This document shows positions 40,285-48,382 of a stretch of DNA of 64,000 nt, in pieces. The stretch lies in the NCBI RefSeq assembly GCF_030053595.1, contig NZ_JASGBQ010000008.1, positions 1 through 64,000 on the forward strand, given 5' to 3'. Below the pieces are notes generated by a model. That model did no database searches, was not told the DNA's origin, and was given only the letters and a program-made list of their open reading frames with translations. Origin of the DNA: Fusibacillus kribbianus. Its GTDB lineage: Bacteria; Bacillota; Clostridia; Lachnospirales; Lachnospiraceae. Position numbers and translations under genes: made by a program. Position 1 is the first letter of the stretch. Each line of letters opens with the position of its first letter.

Positions 40285-41865
40285 TTAAAGTTCCATATCC
40301 TGTTGTCTGTGTTTCTCCTGTGCCGGGGCGGTTCTTTGTGCTTTTTTCTCGTCAGTCTTATCCTGCAAGACTTCTTTGATGGGCTGCTTCTTGGGCGGCT
40401 CTTTGCTTTCCTCTGTGCCGGGTGTGGCTTTCCGTACCCAGTAGCGGATGTCCCGCAGCTTCTTCAAATCCTCCTGTACCTCGGTCAGTGGTACTTTCAG
40501 CTCTGCGATTTCGCTGAGAAGCGTTTCCTGCTCCTGTTGCAACTCATTTTTCGTTTTATCCTTATCGTCCGGGTGCTTGGCAAGGTAGTCAGCGGCTTTC
40601 TCATACCGGGCAACCTCCGGGTGTTCCTGTTTGAATTTCCCCTTTATTTTCTTAAAAAATATCTTCTGGTACTTCTCATAGACAGCCTTACATTCCTTGC
40701 AGTCTGTCCGGCTGGCAAGAATCCCGTCAATCACTTTGCTCCGGGCTTCCTTTGGCTTCATCTGATTGCGGTAATCTGCGGCTGATTTCCCGGAAGATTC
40801 CAGAAACGCTTCTAAGTCCTCCACAGTGGAAAGCCCCTTTTGCCGGAGATAGGACAGGGCTTCGCTGACTGCCTTTAAGTCCTGTGAAGTTCCCCGGTTC
40901 TGTCCAGCCCTTGTCCAGTCCTTCCGTTCTTCCTTTCGTATCTCCATATACTTCATCAGCAGATTGGGAAGAAGTGTCGCTTCCTCCGCCGCCTTTTGTG
41001 CAAGCAGCTCCTTCCGTTTTTCTCCCAGCTCGGTAATCCAGCCTTTGAGGTTTTGGATAAGCTGCCGGATGGACTTCATCAGGCGGTTGGCGGCTCTGAT
41101 TTCCCGGTTCAGGTTGCCGATATTCGTCTGGATACCTCGCTTTTCCATCTGCCGGACAGCAGTCCCCTCATGGACAGTGGGGACTATATCAAGCCCCTGT
41201 CTGGCATAGGAACGCAAGTCCACACGCTCCGGGCGGTCATTGGCGTCCAGATAGCGGTTCTGGATAACCTCCCATTCATGCCGCCAGATTTCACAATACT
41301 TCTGGTCGTTCCAGTCCACCGTATCCTCCTTGTGGCTTTTCCACCTGCCGGACGGCAGCTTTATCCGTTCCCCATTCTCGTCAAGGTCATAAACCTTGCG
41401 GCTCTTGGGAAGCCATTTTCCATGTTCATCCATTGCCCGCATGGTCAGCAGGACATGGGCGTGGGGATTGTGTCCCGGCGGATGGGGGTCATGGATGGCA
41501 AAATCAGCAATCATGCCTTTGGAAACAAACTGCTGTTCACAAAACTCCCGTACAAGGACAGCGTACTGGTCGGGCGGTATCTCTCTGGGAATGGTAAGCA
41601 CCCACCGCCTTGCAAGCTGGGAGTTCCATTGCTTTTCCACCGCTTCGGCGGCATTCCATAAAGTATTGCGGTCTGCATATTCCTGTGGAGCATTTGCCGG
41701 GAGCAGGATTTCATTGTGGACGATACCACGCTTTTCCGGGTAGTGCTTTACTTGCTGGTCGTATTCACAGAACAGCTTTTCGCCGCTTTGGTAAGCAGCG
41801 GCGGCAACCGCAGACTGCCGCTGGCTGCGCTGAACAATCGTGATTTCGTTGTGTGGACAAGGCAT
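40285..41865 (-). CDS. mobA: MobA/MobL (MobQ) relaxase
   Basis: 526 residues. The N-terminal relaxase has QRSQRQSAVAAAAYQSGEKLF, WVLTIPREIPPDQYAVLV, and the three-histidine metal site HDPHPPGHNPHAHVLLTMR near 121-139. The C-terminal half is coiled coil and basic. Nicks the element's oriT for mobilisation by a helper T4SS. GGAGGG lies 8 bp before the ATG. A hairpin that could be oriT is 32 bp upstream. Confidence 0.93.
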   Translation of the reverse strand: MPCPHNEITIVQRSQRQSAVAAAAYQSGEKLFCEYDQQVKHYPEKRGIVHNEILLPANAPQEYADRNTLWNAAEAVEKQWNSQLARRWVLTIPREIPPDQYAVLVREFCEQQFVSKGMIADFAIHDPHPPGHNPHAHVLLTMRAMDEHGKWLPKSRKVYDLDENGERIKLPSGRWKSHKEDTVDWNDQKYCEIWRHEWEVIQNRYLDANDRPERVDLRSYARQGLDIVPTVHEGTAVRQMEKRGIQTNIGNLNREIRAANRLMKSIRQLIQNLKGWITELGEKRKELLAQKAAEEATLLPNLLMKYMEIRKEERKDWTRAGQNRGTSQDLKAVSEALSYLRQKGLSTVEDLEAFLESSGKSAADYRNQMKPKEARSKVIDGILASRTDCKECKAVYEKYQKIFFKKIKGKFKQEHPEVARYEKAADYLAKHPDDKDKTKNELQQEQETLLSEIAELKVPLTEVQEDLKKLRDIRYWVRKATPGTEESKEPPKKQPIKEVLQDKTDEKKAQRTAPAQEKHRQQDMEL

Positions 41866-41896
41866 TTCGTGTCCCTCCTTTCGCTAATTGGTGGAT

Positions 41897-41964
41897 GGGG
41901 TGGCGTTTTACCACCTCATTTTGGGCAGAAAAAAAGCAGGAGACCTTTTTCAGATTTCCTGCTC
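41897..41964. other. Candidate oriT hairpins upstream of mobA
   Basis: GGGTGG..CCACCTC (41898-41917) is a short hairpin directly upstream of the relaxase gene, and AGCAGGA..TCCTGCT (41935-41963) a second. It lacks the TGCGCCCTT block seen at the other two oriT-like sites, so the call is weak. Confidence 0.4.
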
Positions 41965-42035
41965 GGTGTGCCACTGTGTGAGCGGCGGGTATTTAGTTGT
42001 AAAAGTTCGGGACAAGTTGACCCGATGTAAAGCTA

Positions 42036-42660
42036 ACAAACTGGAATTGCACCAAAACAATCTAAGACAACAACGCTGCCCTACTTGCGATTTTTTCTTG
42101 TACTGCGGAAACAGTTTCTTGAATGGAATAAGTGGTCGTATCTATAACATTCGATTCATATATTCCCAGATTGCAAAATTGCTCCCACATGGTTTCTACC
42201 AATTCGATATTTGTCTTTCGGTCTAACTTTGAGCGTTCAACAGCTCGCTTCAAGGTTTCTTCCTTACTTGCCCTTAAAATAATATAATGCACCTCATAAT
42301 GTTCCCGAACAAGACTTTGCCACGGCTTTAAAAACCACGGTCCGATAATACCGTCAACAATTACATCATATCCACCACGAGCATATCGCTTCGCAGCTTC
42401 TAAAAACGCTTCAATGACAATCAAATTTTGCTCATTTGATTCTGGCAAATGCGGTGGTATTGCCCCTTTACTCAAATAATGATAAAAGTCATCTGTGTGC
42501 ATATGCACAGACTTTTCCAAATCTGATTCTTTTGCAACAGCAGATGCCGTTGTAGTTTTTCCTGTCCCCGGCGCACCTGTGATTACAATAATTCTACCTT
42601 GATTCATCTATATTTTACCTCCACAAATTACGATTTTCTTAATTCTACAAACTGGAATTG
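42036..42660. repeat. 14-bp direct repeats flanking the kinase gene
   Basis: ACAAACTGGAATTG at 42036-42049 and at 42647-42660. A shorter form (GCTGGAATTAAC) is at about 45213. They may be traces of the recombination that brought in the kinase cassette. Confidence 0.5.
42062..42607 (-). CDS. P-loop nucleoside/antibiotic kinase-like ATPase
   Basis: 181 residues. IIVITGAPGTGKTTTASAVA (Walker A at 11-19), HMHTDDFYHYLSKGAIPP and YDVIVDGIIGPWFLKPW resemble the AAA_33/zeta-toxin/chloramphenicol phosphotransferase group of small kinases. The DFYHY aspartate is a likely catalytic residue. Substrate unknown; location among resistance genes makes an antibiotic or nucleoside substrate possible. GGAGG precedes the ATG. 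It is flanked by 14-bp direct repeats (42036-42049; 42647-42660). Confidence 0.75.
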   Translation of the reverse strand: MNQGRIIVITGAPGTGKTTTASAVAKESDLEKSVHMHTDDFYHYLSKGAIPPHLPESNEQNLIVIEAFLEAAKRYARGGYDVIVDGIIGPWFLKPWQSLVREHYEVHYIILRASKEETLKRAVERSKLDRKTNIELVETMWEQFCNLGIYESNVIDTTTYSIQETVSAVQEKIASRAALLS

Positions 42661-42925
42661 AACAAAATCGCTGCGCGATGGCCTGCCAAGGCTGTGGCGC
42701 AGCTTTTTACTTTTTCTAAAAAAGGCAGTGACAGGATTGTCCCAAGATAGTATTGTTAAAGTACCACCAATAACAAACTTCAAACACGGGCTTAGTCCCG
42801 ACAACTGCCTATGAAAAGAATATCATCTTTAGGCTGCTTACACAAGCAGTTTTATTTTGCAAATGCACCTCCATGATGGGTAATTACTATTGTTATTACC
42901 ACATTTATTTCATGGAGGTTATTTT
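42661..42925. other. Noncoding left end of the IS91-type element
   Basis: No gene. It contains a CTGCTT/AAGCAG hairpin followed by TTTTATTTT (42834-42858), which could stop transcription or form the IS end, and a GACAGG..TGTCCC pair that is not the ICE1 palindrome (4-bp centre). Confidence 0.4.
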
Positions 42926-43777
42926 ATGTACGAATCATATATTAATAAAATCGAAGATGTTGGCAAGCTTAGAAATCTGAAACCCGGCACCATTCGAACT
43001 TATAAAAATAATGTCAGAGATTTTCTGAAATTTATCAACAAACACCCTGAAGATCTCACTTGTGAAGACGCAAGAGATTTCCTTTTATATTTAAAGGACA
43101 AAGGCGATAAATCATCTACACTTAATAATAAAAATGGATCATTGGTATTTTTCTATAAGCGTGTTTTAGGAAAACTTTGGGATGATAACCTTGTTCCCAG
43201 AGCCATCAATGACTATGCTATCCCACGTGTACTGACTCGCGAAGAGGTTGAAAGACTGCTTGATGCTACTCCTAACTTAAAATATAAAGCAATGTTTTCA
43301 CTTATGTATTCTTCCGGATTACGTGTATCGGAGGTAATTCACCTTAACTATGAGGACATTTCCCGTACAAATATGCAGATTTATATCCGCAATTCAAAAA
43401 CACATTCCTCTCGTTATGCTATTTTATCCAAAAGAGCTCTCGACATTCTTACTGAGTACTGGTTTAAGTGTGGCAAGCCGAAAGGAATTCTCTTTCCGAA
43501 TCAGTGGACAGGTGAATATCTTACTCCTTCAGCTACTGGTTTGGAAATGCGTAAATCCGTAAAAAAAGCAGGTTTACCCAAAGATGTACATTCCCATTGT
43601 CTAAGGCATAGTTTTGCAACACATCTCTTAGAGGATGGCGTTGATATTCGATATATTCAATCATTACTTGGACATCGTTCACCTAAATCTACTGAAATTT
43701 ATCTGCACTTGAGCAATAAAACTGTTCTTGGCATCGTCAGTCCTTTTGACAAGGAAGAAGGTGGAGCTCTTGGATAA
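42926..43777 (+). CDS. Tyrosine recombinase/integrase (XerD-like)
   Basis: 283 residues. SAM-like N-terminal domain (TIRTYKNNVRDFLKFINKHPEDLTCEDARDFLLYLKDKG), then the catalytic domain with SSGLRVSEVIHL (Arg), HSHCLRHSFATHLLEDGVDIRYIQSLLGHR (HxxR) and STEIYLHLS (Tyr). ATG at 42926 with GGAGG 8 bp upstream. It overlaps the transposase gene by 17 bp; the pair acts in IS91-type movement, the integrase's own role being unclear. Confidence 0.9.
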   Translation: MYESYINKIEDVGKLRNLKPGTIRTYKNNVRDFLKFINKHPEDLTCEDARDFLLYLKDKGDKSSTLNNKNGSLVFFYKRVLGKLWDDNLVPRAINDYAIPRVLTREEVERLLDATPNLKYKAMFSLMYSSGLRVSEVIHLNYEDISRTNMQIYIRNSKTHSSRYAILSKRALDILTEYWFKCGKPKGILFPNQWTGEYLTPSATGLEMRKSVKKAGLPKDVHSHCLRHSFATHLLEDGVDIRYIQSLLGHRSPKSTEIYLHLSNKTVLGIVSPFDKEEGGALG

Positions 43778-44921
43778 ACCAACGGTACAGGATATCTTTT
43801 TGAGATTCTATCCTGGATATCTTGAAAAATACTCACCTTCTCCGGTGCAGTCTAAGGTCGCAAACTGTATCATCAACTGTAAGACCGGTGCCTATGGAGC
43901 TAACATCAGTATATGTGAAGATTGTGGTCATACCCAGATTCATTATAATTCCTGTCGTAACAGATGTTGTCCCATGTGTCAGGCTTTACCAAAAGAAATG
44001 TGGATGGATAAACGCCGTGAAGATGTATTGGATGCACCTTATTTTCATATAGTATTCACAGTACCTCAAGAATTAAATCCACTAATCTACAGCAACCAAC
44101 AGCTTCTATACGATACACTGTATCATTCTGTGTCAGCTACAATCAATGAGTTAACAGAAGACACGAAGCATCTGGGTGCAAAGGTTGGATATATCTGTGT
44201 ATTACATACCTGGGGCTCTGAAATGAACTTTCATCCTCACATTCATGTCATTCTACTTGGTGGTGGTCTGACTGCTAAAAATCAGTGGCGTGATAAAGGT
44301 GAAGAATTCTTTCTTCCCGTAAAAGTTTTATCAAAGTTGTTCCGGGGTAAATATCTGAATGAACTTAAGATCTTATGGGAAGAAAATAAACTTCAGTTTC
44401 ATGGTAGCAGTGTAAAATATCTCAACCACTATGCCTTCAAAGAGCTTCTTAACACCTGCTATGAAAAAGACTGGATTCCTCACTGCAAGAAAACCTTCAA
44501 TGGTGCCCAGTCTGTTATTAACTATCTTGGTAAGTACACACATAGAATCGCTATCAGTAATCACCGCATCATCCGTATGGACGAAAATACTGTTACATAC
44601 TATGTGAAAGATTATCGTGAAAAAGGTAAGTGGAAAGAGTTCACCATTTCCGGAGTTGAATTCATCCGTAGATTCCTGATGCATGTACCGCCGAAACGAT
44701 TTGTTAGAATAAGACACTACGGATTACTATGTACTCGAAGCAAGACCAAGCATCTGGCATTATGTCGGAATCTTCTTGGTTGTAAGCAGTATCTATCACG
44801 ACTGAAAGATATGGAAACACCTCAGATACTTGAAACCCTTTATGGTATCAAGGTTACTGTTTGCAAATGCTGTGGTGGTCATCTTGGAAAACCACAGCAG
44901 AGAATACCTTTGCGCATTTAG
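43761..44921 (+). CDS. IS91-family transposase
   Basis: 386 residues. N-terminal zinc-binding region CEDCGHTQIHYNSCRNRCCPMCQAL, the HUH metal motif NFHPHIHVILLGGGL, and the YLGKYTHRIAISNHRI block that carries the nucleophilic tyrosine. A C-terminal CKCCGGHLG adds a Cys pair. GTG at 43761 with AAGGAAG before it. Rolling-circle transposition. A CCTCA/TGAGG hairpin with T-rich end (44950-44970) terminates it. Confidence 0.9.
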   Translation: MELLDKPTVQDIFLRFYPGYLEKYSPSPVQSKVANCIINCKTGAYGANISICEDCGHTQIHYNSCRNRCCPMCQALPKEMWMDKRREDVLDAPYFHIVFTVPQELNPLIYSNQQLLYDTLYHSVSATINELTEDTKHLGAKVGYICVLHTWGSEMNFHPHIHVILLGGGLTAKNQWRDKGEEFFLPVKVLSKLFRGKYLNELKILWEENKLQFHGSSVKYLNHYAFKELLNTCYEKDWIPHCKKTFNGAQSVINYLGKYTHRIAISNHRIIRMDENTVTYYVKDYREKGKWKEFTISGVEFIRRFLMHVPPKRFVRIRHYGLLCTRSKTKHLALCRNLLGCKQYLSRLKDMETPQILETLYGIKVTVCKCCGGHLGKPQQRIPLRI

Positions 44922-44970
44922 AATCGACTAACTAAATAATTTCAAAAAGCCTCAGCAATGAGGTTTATTT

Positions 44971-45359
44971 GTCGTGCCAAGATTTTGCAAAAGCACCATG
45001 TAACAATGCAGAGAATTCTTGTATCTCACTTGTATTCATAAAAAAAGCAAGAATTGAAAATCCATACATATCGGCTACACGGACGCGACTTTGTTCACTT
45101 TGGCAAAATCAAACGCGGTGCAAACGAAAGGGCAGTTTTTCTATAGTTTAAGACTGCTTTTTCGTTTACACCGCTATTGATTGTAGCCTAAAGAATTTGA
45201 GTCTCTGTAAAGCTGGAATTAACCCATACAATTATTTTAATTTAGAGGTTCTTACGCAATTATCCGTATTTTGTAATTTTTCAATACTGGAATGCCAGTG
45301 TAAATCAGCATTCTCCATTTTTATTAAAGCGAAAAACGTAAAATTGCGGAAGAACCAAT
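44971..45359. other. Noncoding region with two long inverted repeats
   Basis: A long imperfect hairpin (GCGGTG.AAACGAAA..GCAG at 45115-45135 with CTGC..TTTCGTTT.CACCGC at 45154-45174) and a 15-bp inverted repeat with one mismatch (45247-45261 with 45342-45356), the second ending 3 bp from the lsa stop. Likely a terminator for lsa and a possible cassette end. No gene recognised. Confidence 0.5.
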
Positions 45360-46820
45360 TTAGATATTCACAATTTTACTTGCCACAGTATCTCGAAAAA
45401 CACTGTCATGTTCTACCAGGAGCATGGTCGGGGCAAACTCCGTTATGAGTTGTTCAATCTGCATACGTGAGTACACATCAATAAAGTTGAGCGGTTCATC
45501 CCATACATACAAGTGTGCCTTTTCACAAAGGCTTTTCGCAATTAGGACTTTCTTCTTTTGCCCGCCAGAAAAGTCTTTAATATCCTTTTCAAACTGTACA
45601 CGCTCAAAGTCCATTTTCCTAAGAATTGCCTTGAACAAACTTTCATCAAGGTTGTTTTCTTCTGCAAACTCGGAAAGGGTTCCACATAAATACGATGTAT
45701 CCTGTGGCACATAAGAAATTACAAGCCCAGAGCCAAGTGTTACTGTACCCGTATAATCTATGGACTGCCCGACTACCAACTTTAACAGGCTACTTTTGCC
45801 ACTGCCGTTCTTTCCATCAAGCACAATGCGTTCTCCCTGTCTTATTTCAAACGAAACGGGTTCACAAACTGAAATGCCATCATAATAAACTACTACATTC
45901 GATAATGATGCAAGCAAATCTGTATGGTAATTAAGCGGTTGTATCTTGAGGGCTTCTGCGGTTTCCATATTTTTCAGCAATGCTGATTTTTGTTCGATTG
46001 TCTGTTGTTGTCTCGCTTCTATAGATTTTGAACGCTTCATCATTTTGGCGGCTTTATGACCGACATAACCTTTATCTGCTGCCCCAATTTTGGAAGCTTC
46101 TACACGTTCAGACCATACTGCAGCGCGTTTTGCCGACTGCTGTAATCGTCTGATGTCCTTTTGCAAACGTTCGTTCTGAGCCAGTTCAAATTCTTGCTGT
46201 CGCTCAAAATTTGACATCCATGATGAAAAGTTTCCTCTTTGCACTTCGATATTCGCTCGGTTAATCGATAGAATATAGTCAACACAATCGTCAAGAAAGC
46301 GACGATCGTGAGAAACTAAGATGAATCCCTTTTTCTTTTTCAGATATGCCGTCACACTTTTTCTCGCTTTGGCATCCAAATGGTTGGTAGGTTCATCAAT
46401 CAGTAGGAAATGCCCTTCATTAAGAAAAAGAGCGGCAATCAAAACCTTTGTCTGCTCTCCGTTGGAAAGTGTTTCAAAAGGTCGCCAAAGCACATCGACA
46501 TCAACATCAAGATAAGAAAGTTCTCGCATAAGTTCCCATTCTTCCGCAAGTGGGCAAATCTCCTGCAATATATCCTCTGTAATACGATTCTTATCTGAAA
46601 CGGGATAAGGAAAATAATCAAACTGTACGGATGATAGGATTTTTCCACTATACTCATATTTCCCAAGCAGAAGATTCAGAAAGGTTGTTTTACCTCGTCC
46701 GTTTCTGCCCACAAAACCAAGCTTCCAATCGGTATCAACCTGGAAACTGACATTTTCAAAAACATTATCATAACTTGTCGGATATGAAAACGTAAGGTTT
46801 TCAATTTTAATCATTGACAT
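45360..46820 (-). CDS. lsa: Lsa-type ABC-F ribosomal protection protein
   Basis: 486 residues, two ABC domains and no membrane segment. ABC1: GRNGRGKTT (38-46), signature LSNGEQTKV, LLIDEPTNHLD; linker rich in basic coils (ERLQKDIRRLQQSAKRAAVW); ABC2: GKNGSGKSS, FSGGQKKKV, YVWDEPLNFID. The N-terminus (MIKIENLTFSYPTSYDNVFENV) and DEPLNFID fit the Lsa/CplR lineage, which gives resistance to lincosamides, streptogramin A and pleuromutilins by displacing drug from the ribosome. ATG at 46820 with AAGGAGG 10 bp before it. It has a 340-bp leader with attenuator. Confidence 0.92.
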   Translation of the reverse strand: MSMIKIENLTFSYPTSYDNVFENVSFQVDTDWKLGFVGRNGRGKTTFLNLLLGKYEYSGKILSSVQFDYFPYPVSDKNRITEDILQEICPLAEEWELMRELSYLDVDVDVLWRPFETLSNGEQTKVLIAALFLNEGHFLLIDEPTNHLDAKARKSVTAYLKKKKGFILVSHDRRFLDDCVDYILSINRANIEVQRGNFSSWMSNFERQQEFELAQNERLQKDIRRLQQSAKRAAVWSERVEASKIGAADKGYVGHKAAKMMKRSKSIEARQQQTIEQKSALLKNMETAEALKIQPLNYHTDLLASLSNVVVYYDGISVCEPVSFEIRQGERIVLDGKNGSGKSSLLKLVVGQSIDYTGTVTLGSGLVISYVPQDTSYLCGTLSEFAEENNLDESLFKAILRKMDFERVQFEKDIKDFSGGQKKKVLIAKSLCEKAHLYVWDEPLNFIDVYSRMQIEQLITEFAPTMLLVEHDSVFRDTVASKIVNI

Positions 46821-46856
46821 AAATATTATCCTCCTTTGCATGTCATACGATACAAA

Positions 46857-46914
46857 GTCGGTTCGGTGAATGTTTACTACGTATAGATTTCACCAAAAGG
46901 AACCGACACTATAC
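46857..46914 (-). promoter_or_regulatory. Second leader hairpin before lsa
   Basis: GTCGGTTC-GGTGAA and TTCACC..GAACCGAC pair over 14 bp with one 5-nt bulge, at the 3' end of the second upstream ORF and about 40 bp before the lsa start. Confidence 0.6.
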
Positions 46915-46954
46915 GGAGTGAATCATGTGTAACTATCTGTTCTGCACTATTCAT
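46877..46954 (-). CDS. Second upstream ORF in the lsa leader (25 aa)
   Basis: ATG at 46954 with TTGGAGGTGC upstream; begins MNSAEQIVTHDSLRIVS and ends TAG at 46877. Its last codons form one arm of the hairpin 46857-46914, so translation of it should open that hairpin. It is located after the first attenuator. Confidence 0.5.
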   Translation of the reverse strand: MNSAEQIVTHDSLRIVSVPFGEIYT

Positions 46955-46965
46955 AAAGCACCTCC

Positions 46966-47088
46966 AAAACAAAATAAGAGCCACAAGAAAGTTTATCCTT
47001 GCAGCTCGTCATAGCATAAAATAACACCACTAAGCAAAAGTGGCAACAGCACTATATTGAGTAAGATAGACATATAACTTTCTTGCAA
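46966..47088 (-). promoter_or_regulatory. Ribosome-mediated transcription attenuator of lsa
   Basis: Terminator: GAGCTGCAAG (RNA; 46998-47007) pairs with CTTGTGGCTC (46978-46987), then a U-rich tail (46966-46977). Antiterminator: CAAGAAAGTT (47076-47085) pairs with AACTTTCTTG (46984-46993), which overlaps the terminator. The first leader ORF contains TTTCTTGCAA, which pairs instead with TTGCAAGAAA (about 47079-47088). Three mutually exclusive stems. Confidence 0.75.
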
Positions 47089-47133
47089 TAGACACAATAA
47101 TGCCAAAGTATAGCACTACCGCATATTTTGATT

Positions 47134-47157
47134 TTATTTGCAAGAAAAGTTAATCAT
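47134..47157 (-). CDS. lsa leader peptide MINFSCK
   Basis: Seven codons, ATG at 47157 with AGAGGTGGG upstream, TAA at 47134-47136, about 30 bp after the promoter. Its codons 3-7 carry the segment that sequesters the antiterminator strand, so a stalled ribosome here should favour readthrough into lsa. Confidence 0.65.
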   Translation of the reverse strand: MINFSCK

Positions 47158-47185
47158 CTTCCCACCTCTTTCTAAATTTCAAAAT

Positions 47186-47214
47186 ATTATACCATAAATC
47201 GCAGGCAAATACAA
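47186..47214 (-). promoter_or_regulatory. lsa promoter
   Basis: Minus strand TTGTAT (47209-47214), 17 bp, TATAAT (47186-47191). Strong match and only convincing promoter upstream of the leader. Confidence 0.75.
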
Positions 47215-47526
47215 GTGGTTATAAAAATTTAACAAATCGCTTATAATACAATCATATAACTTTACGCATTCCTTACTGACCGTAAAATTCCGATTTATTG
47301 CTGACTTTATTATACTTTATTGCCTATCGAAAAGATAGCATATTTTATGAAACTTGTCGGCTGGGAACAGCTTGCAACGCAAGGTGTCCCCAGATGACAA
47401 GTCCACAAAAGGGTAGCTGGCGGTAGCCAGCGCAGGGGAAGCGTAGCGTCCCCTGTATGATTTGGAGCAGACCATGACTGCGAAAAATCACAGCCCTCCG
47501 GCAAGGAGCCTTCGGAGAACGCAATG
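47215..47526. other. Intergenic junction between lsa cassette and IME2
   Basis: No gene seen. The left half (to about 47335) is AT-rich like the lsa cassette; the right half is GC-richer with several short hairpins (e.g. TAGCTGGCGGTAGCCAGC at about 47415) leading into the oriT-like site. The IME2 relaxase gene expected here is missing. Confidence 0.5.
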
Positions 47527-47573
47527 CACCAACCTTTGGGTGGTGTATAATTGCGCCCTTAGTAAACTAAGGG
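47527..47573. other. oriT-like site of IME2
   Basis: CACCAACC/GGGTGGTG hairpin (47527-47545), then TTGCGCCCTTAG (47551-47562), itself in a CCCTTAG/CTAAGGG hairpin (47556-47573). The same layout recurs at 63527-63568 beside a MobA/L gene, with the TGCGCCCTT block conserved as a possible nick region. Confidence 0.55.
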
Positions 47574-47863
47574 GTTTCCGGCTTCTCACGTTCCAGCAGT
47601 TTCTTCAATAGTTCCTGCGTGTCCTGCCTGTGAAAAATGAGTGTCAACAACAGCATGACATCATCATCTGTCAGGCGTTCCGGCTCTTGCAGAAAACTTT
47701 CCAGCATACCGCCACGAGTACAGAGCCGGTGTGTCCGTTCTTTTCGGGTAAGCTGCTTTAGCTGGTGCTGCAATGCCTTTTCATCATTGATGGCTTTCCG
47801 CAGTTTCTTTTCACTCTTTTCCAACTCTCGGTTGAGCTTTTCCAGCTTTGAGGTATCAGGCAA
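47567..47863 (-). CDS. DUF3847 mobilization-associated protein
   Basis: 98 residues; an N-terminal coiled coil (KLEKLNRELEKSEKKLRKAI), basic KQLTRKERTHRLCTRGGMLE and an acidic helix (ERLTDDDVMLLLTLIF). DUF3847 proteins sit between oriT and rep genes of MobA/L elements, as also at 63617-63814; probably oriT-binding accessory. Overlaps the upstream gene by 8 bp. Confidence 0.8.
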   Translation of the reverse strand: MPDTSKLEKLNRELEKSEKKLRKAINDEKALQHQLKQLTRKERTHRLCTRGGMLESFLQEPERLTDDDVMLLLTLIFHRQDTQELLKKLLEREKPETP

Positions 47864-48197
47864 GGGCAGCGTCCTCCTTTCCCGGTATCAGCACATAAAT
47901 CCTGTTTGGTTCTCCAACGCCCTGACGCACTCGCATGATCAGTCCGGCGGTTTCCAGTTCATTCAGAGAACGCTTGACCGTCATGGGGCTGCGGGACAGG
48001 ACTGCGGCAATGGCTGTGACAGGGAAGCAGATAAACAGGATTCCGTTCTCGTCCTCCTGTCCGTTGGATAGCATAGCGTCCAACATCCGGCAGTACATGA
48101 CCTTTGCGGTGCTGCTGACTGGAAATCCTGTCAACGCTCTGGGAAAGGGCATACAGGGCGGCAACGGTGTGCCTATCGTCATAAATTCAAAATTCAT
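47856..48197 (-). CDS. Winged-helix protein, replication-initiator-like
   Basis: 113 residues. PRALTGFPVSSTAKVMYCRMLDAMLSNGQEDENGILFICFPVTAIAAVLSRSPMTVKRSLNELETAGLI is the N-terminal winged helix found in RepA_N-like initiators and related IME proteins; a full-length initiator would be longer. It may be a regulator or a short initiator binding the tandem repeats at 48511-48532. Overlaps its neighbours on both sides by 4-8 bp. Confidence 0.75.
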   Translation of the reverse strand: MNFEFMTIGTPLPPCMPFPRALTGFPVSSTAKVMYCRMLDAMLSNGQEDENGILFICFPVTAIAAVLSRSPMTVKRSLNELETAGLIMRVRQGVGEPNRIYVLIPGKEDAALA

Positions 48198-48382
48198 TCG
48201 GTGTGTTCCTCCTTTTTCTTTGCTCTTTTGGATAAATAACGGGGGCAGTCAACCACAACCGCCCGGAAGCTCTGCTTGCACCCATGCTTGCATTTCCGGC
48301 ATAATTCGTTGTAAGTGACACGCCCCCGGTCATTGAGGTAAAAAGAAAGCTCATGCTTCCTCTTTTTGCTCATTCTCGGCAT
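48194..48382 (-). CDS. Small Cys-rich basic protein
   Basis: 62 residues: KKRKHELSFYLNDRGRVTYNELCRKCKHGCKQSFRAVVVDCPRYLSKR. CRKCKHGC suggests a zinc-binding site; the surroundings are basic. Commonly the first gene of this IME operon type; function unknown. GGGAGG lies 8 bp before the ATG and ATGA overlap joins it to the next gene. Confidence 0.7.
   Translation of the reverse strand: MPRMSKKRKHELSFYLNDRGRVTYNELCRKCKHGCKQSFRAVVVDCPRYLSKRAKKKEEHTE

Larger units (their letters stand above)
36068..41990. mobile_element. IME1 in maff2 (serine recombinase, rep module, MobA/L)
   Basis: Gene set: large serine recombinase, TnpW, VapE-like, CHC2 primase, MobA/MobL, all minus strand. The left edge is at the maff2 break; the right edge is not located and the value is approximate. 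It lacks conjugation channel genes, so it would need a helper ICE. Confidence 0.7.
42834..44970 (+). mobile_element. IS91-type element with integrase and HUH transposase
   Basis: Two overlapping genes, a tyrosine recombinase and an IS91-like transposase, in the arrangement known for Firmicutes IS91 relatives. IS91 elements lack inverted repeats and move by rolling circle, which can carry neighbouring genes; the ends given are the flanking hairpins and are approximate. Confidence 0.75.

Noticed and set aside
42726-42747. GACAGGATTGTCCC as another ICE1 palindrome
   Set aside because: Centre has 4 bp instead of 3 and the left arm does not match; most likely chance.
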